Of a DNA stretch of 6,477 nt, positions 5,914 to 6,477 are shown piece by piece. The position numbers and the translations under genes were made by a program. The notes below the pieces were generated by a model, which was given only the letters and a program-made list of their open reading frames with translations, did not search any database and was not told the DNA's origin. Numbering within the stretch: position 1 is the stretch's first letter; the number at the start of each line of letters is the position of its first letter. Source of the stretch: JBGSWL01 sp041752455 (GTDB lineage Bacteria > Pseudomonadota > Alphaproteobacteria > Rhizobiales > Rhizobiaceae); assembly GCA_041752455.1 (NCBI GenBank), contig JBGSWL010000065.1, positions 1 to 6,477 of the forward strand. The letters are read 5' to 3'.

Positions 5914-6477
5914 TCAATGCAGTTTCGGCTTGCCGCCCTTGGACGAGACCAGCACCGGACCCTTGCGGTTCGGCGGTTCGTTCTCGTTGATGATGCCGAG
6001 GCGGCGTGCAACTTCCGAATAGGCTTCAACAAGGCCGCCCATGTCGCGGCGGAACCTGTCCTTGTCGAGCTTCTCGTTGGTCGTGATGTCCCACAACCGG
6101 CAACTGTCGGGCGAGATTTCGTCGGCAACGACGATCCGCATCATGTCACCTTCGAAAAGGCGGCCGCATTCGATCTTGAAGTCGACCAGCTGGATGCCGA
6201 TTCCGAGGAACATGCCGGACAGGAAATCATTGATACGGATCGCAAGCGCCATCACGTCGTCGATTTCCTGCGGGCTGGCCCAACCGAAGGCTGTCACGTG
6301 CTCTTCGGAAACCAGCGGATCGTTCAACGGATCAGACTTGTAATAAAACTCGATGATCGAGCGCGGCAGCACGGTGCCTTCCTCGATGCCGAGGCGTGTG
6401 CACAGCGAACCGGCTGCGATGTTGCGAACGACAATCTCCAGCGGAATGATCTCGACTTCGCGGATCAGCTGCTCGCG
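5914..6477 (-). CDS. purC: SAICAR synthetase PurC, C-terminal part (5' end beyond window)
   Basis: The 187 visible residues are about the last three quarters of PurC, which joins aspartate to CAIR using ATP to make SAICAR. The partial protein begins REQLIREVEIIPLEIVVRN and includes RNIAAGS, LPRSIIEFYYKSD, FLGIGIQLVDFKIECGRLFEGD and ADEISPDSCRLWD. The last three form the family's signature and substrate/ATP region. The frame is open to the window edge, so the start and operon promoter lie to the right. The C-terminus carries a short basic tail after GPVLV (SSKGGKPKLH), longer than I expect in close relatives. The gene heads the visible purine operon, 17 bases before purS. Confidence 0.98.
   Translation of the reverse strand, partial: REQLIREVEIIPLEIVVRNIAAGSLCTRLGIEEGTVLPRSIIEFYYKSDPLNDPLVSEEHVTAFGWASPQEIDDVMALAIRINDFLSGMFLGIGIQLVDFKIECGRLFEGDMMRIVVADEISPDSCRLWDITTNEKLDKDRFRRDMGGLVEAYSEVARRLGIINENEPPNRKGPVLVSSKGGKPKLH

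Overview
The window is about 6.5 kb from an alphaproteobacterial chromosome, most likely order Hyphomicrobiales (Rhizobiaceae/Phyllobacteriaceae-like). This rests on the gene order purC-purS-purQ-lipoprotein-purL followed by bolA, a CGFS glutaredoxin and a DUF2332 gene, and on protein sequences close to my recollection of rhizobial ones. Base composition agrees: two 60-base stretches I counted in purL are about 63% and 73% GC. The genus cannot be fixed from the sequence alone.

Seven of the eight genes lie on the minus strand, so their order of transcription runs from high to low coordinates. It starts with the 3' part of purC (SAICAR synthetase, cut by the right edge), then purS and purQ (small subunit and glutaminase subunit of FGAM synthase). 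A small predicted lipoprotein gene begins 2 bases after the purQ stop, and purL (large FGAM synthase subunit) follows after a 105-base gap. PurS, PurQ and PurL form the three-part FGAM synthase, which converts FGAR to FGAM with glutamine and ATP in purine synthesis. PurC acts later in the same pathway. Further downstream come bolA (IbaG-like), grxD (monothiol CGFS glutaredoxin) and the 5' part of a DUF2332 gene that runs off the left edge. BolA and CGFS glutaredoxins are known partners in iron-sulfur and iron handling.

The oddity is positions 1332-2245, between purL and bolA. Here a plus-strand gene (1472-2185) faces against all its neighbours, has clearly lower GC (50% in each of three 60-base samples) and encodes a 237-residue soluble protein I do not recognise. 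It breaks the purL-bolA junction expected in relatives. A perfect 8+8 inverted repeat (1390-1409) lies between its start and the bolA start and is a candidate operator. The layout suggests an acquired cargo gene with its own control. I found no mobile-element genes, CRISPR array, tRNA or rRNA.
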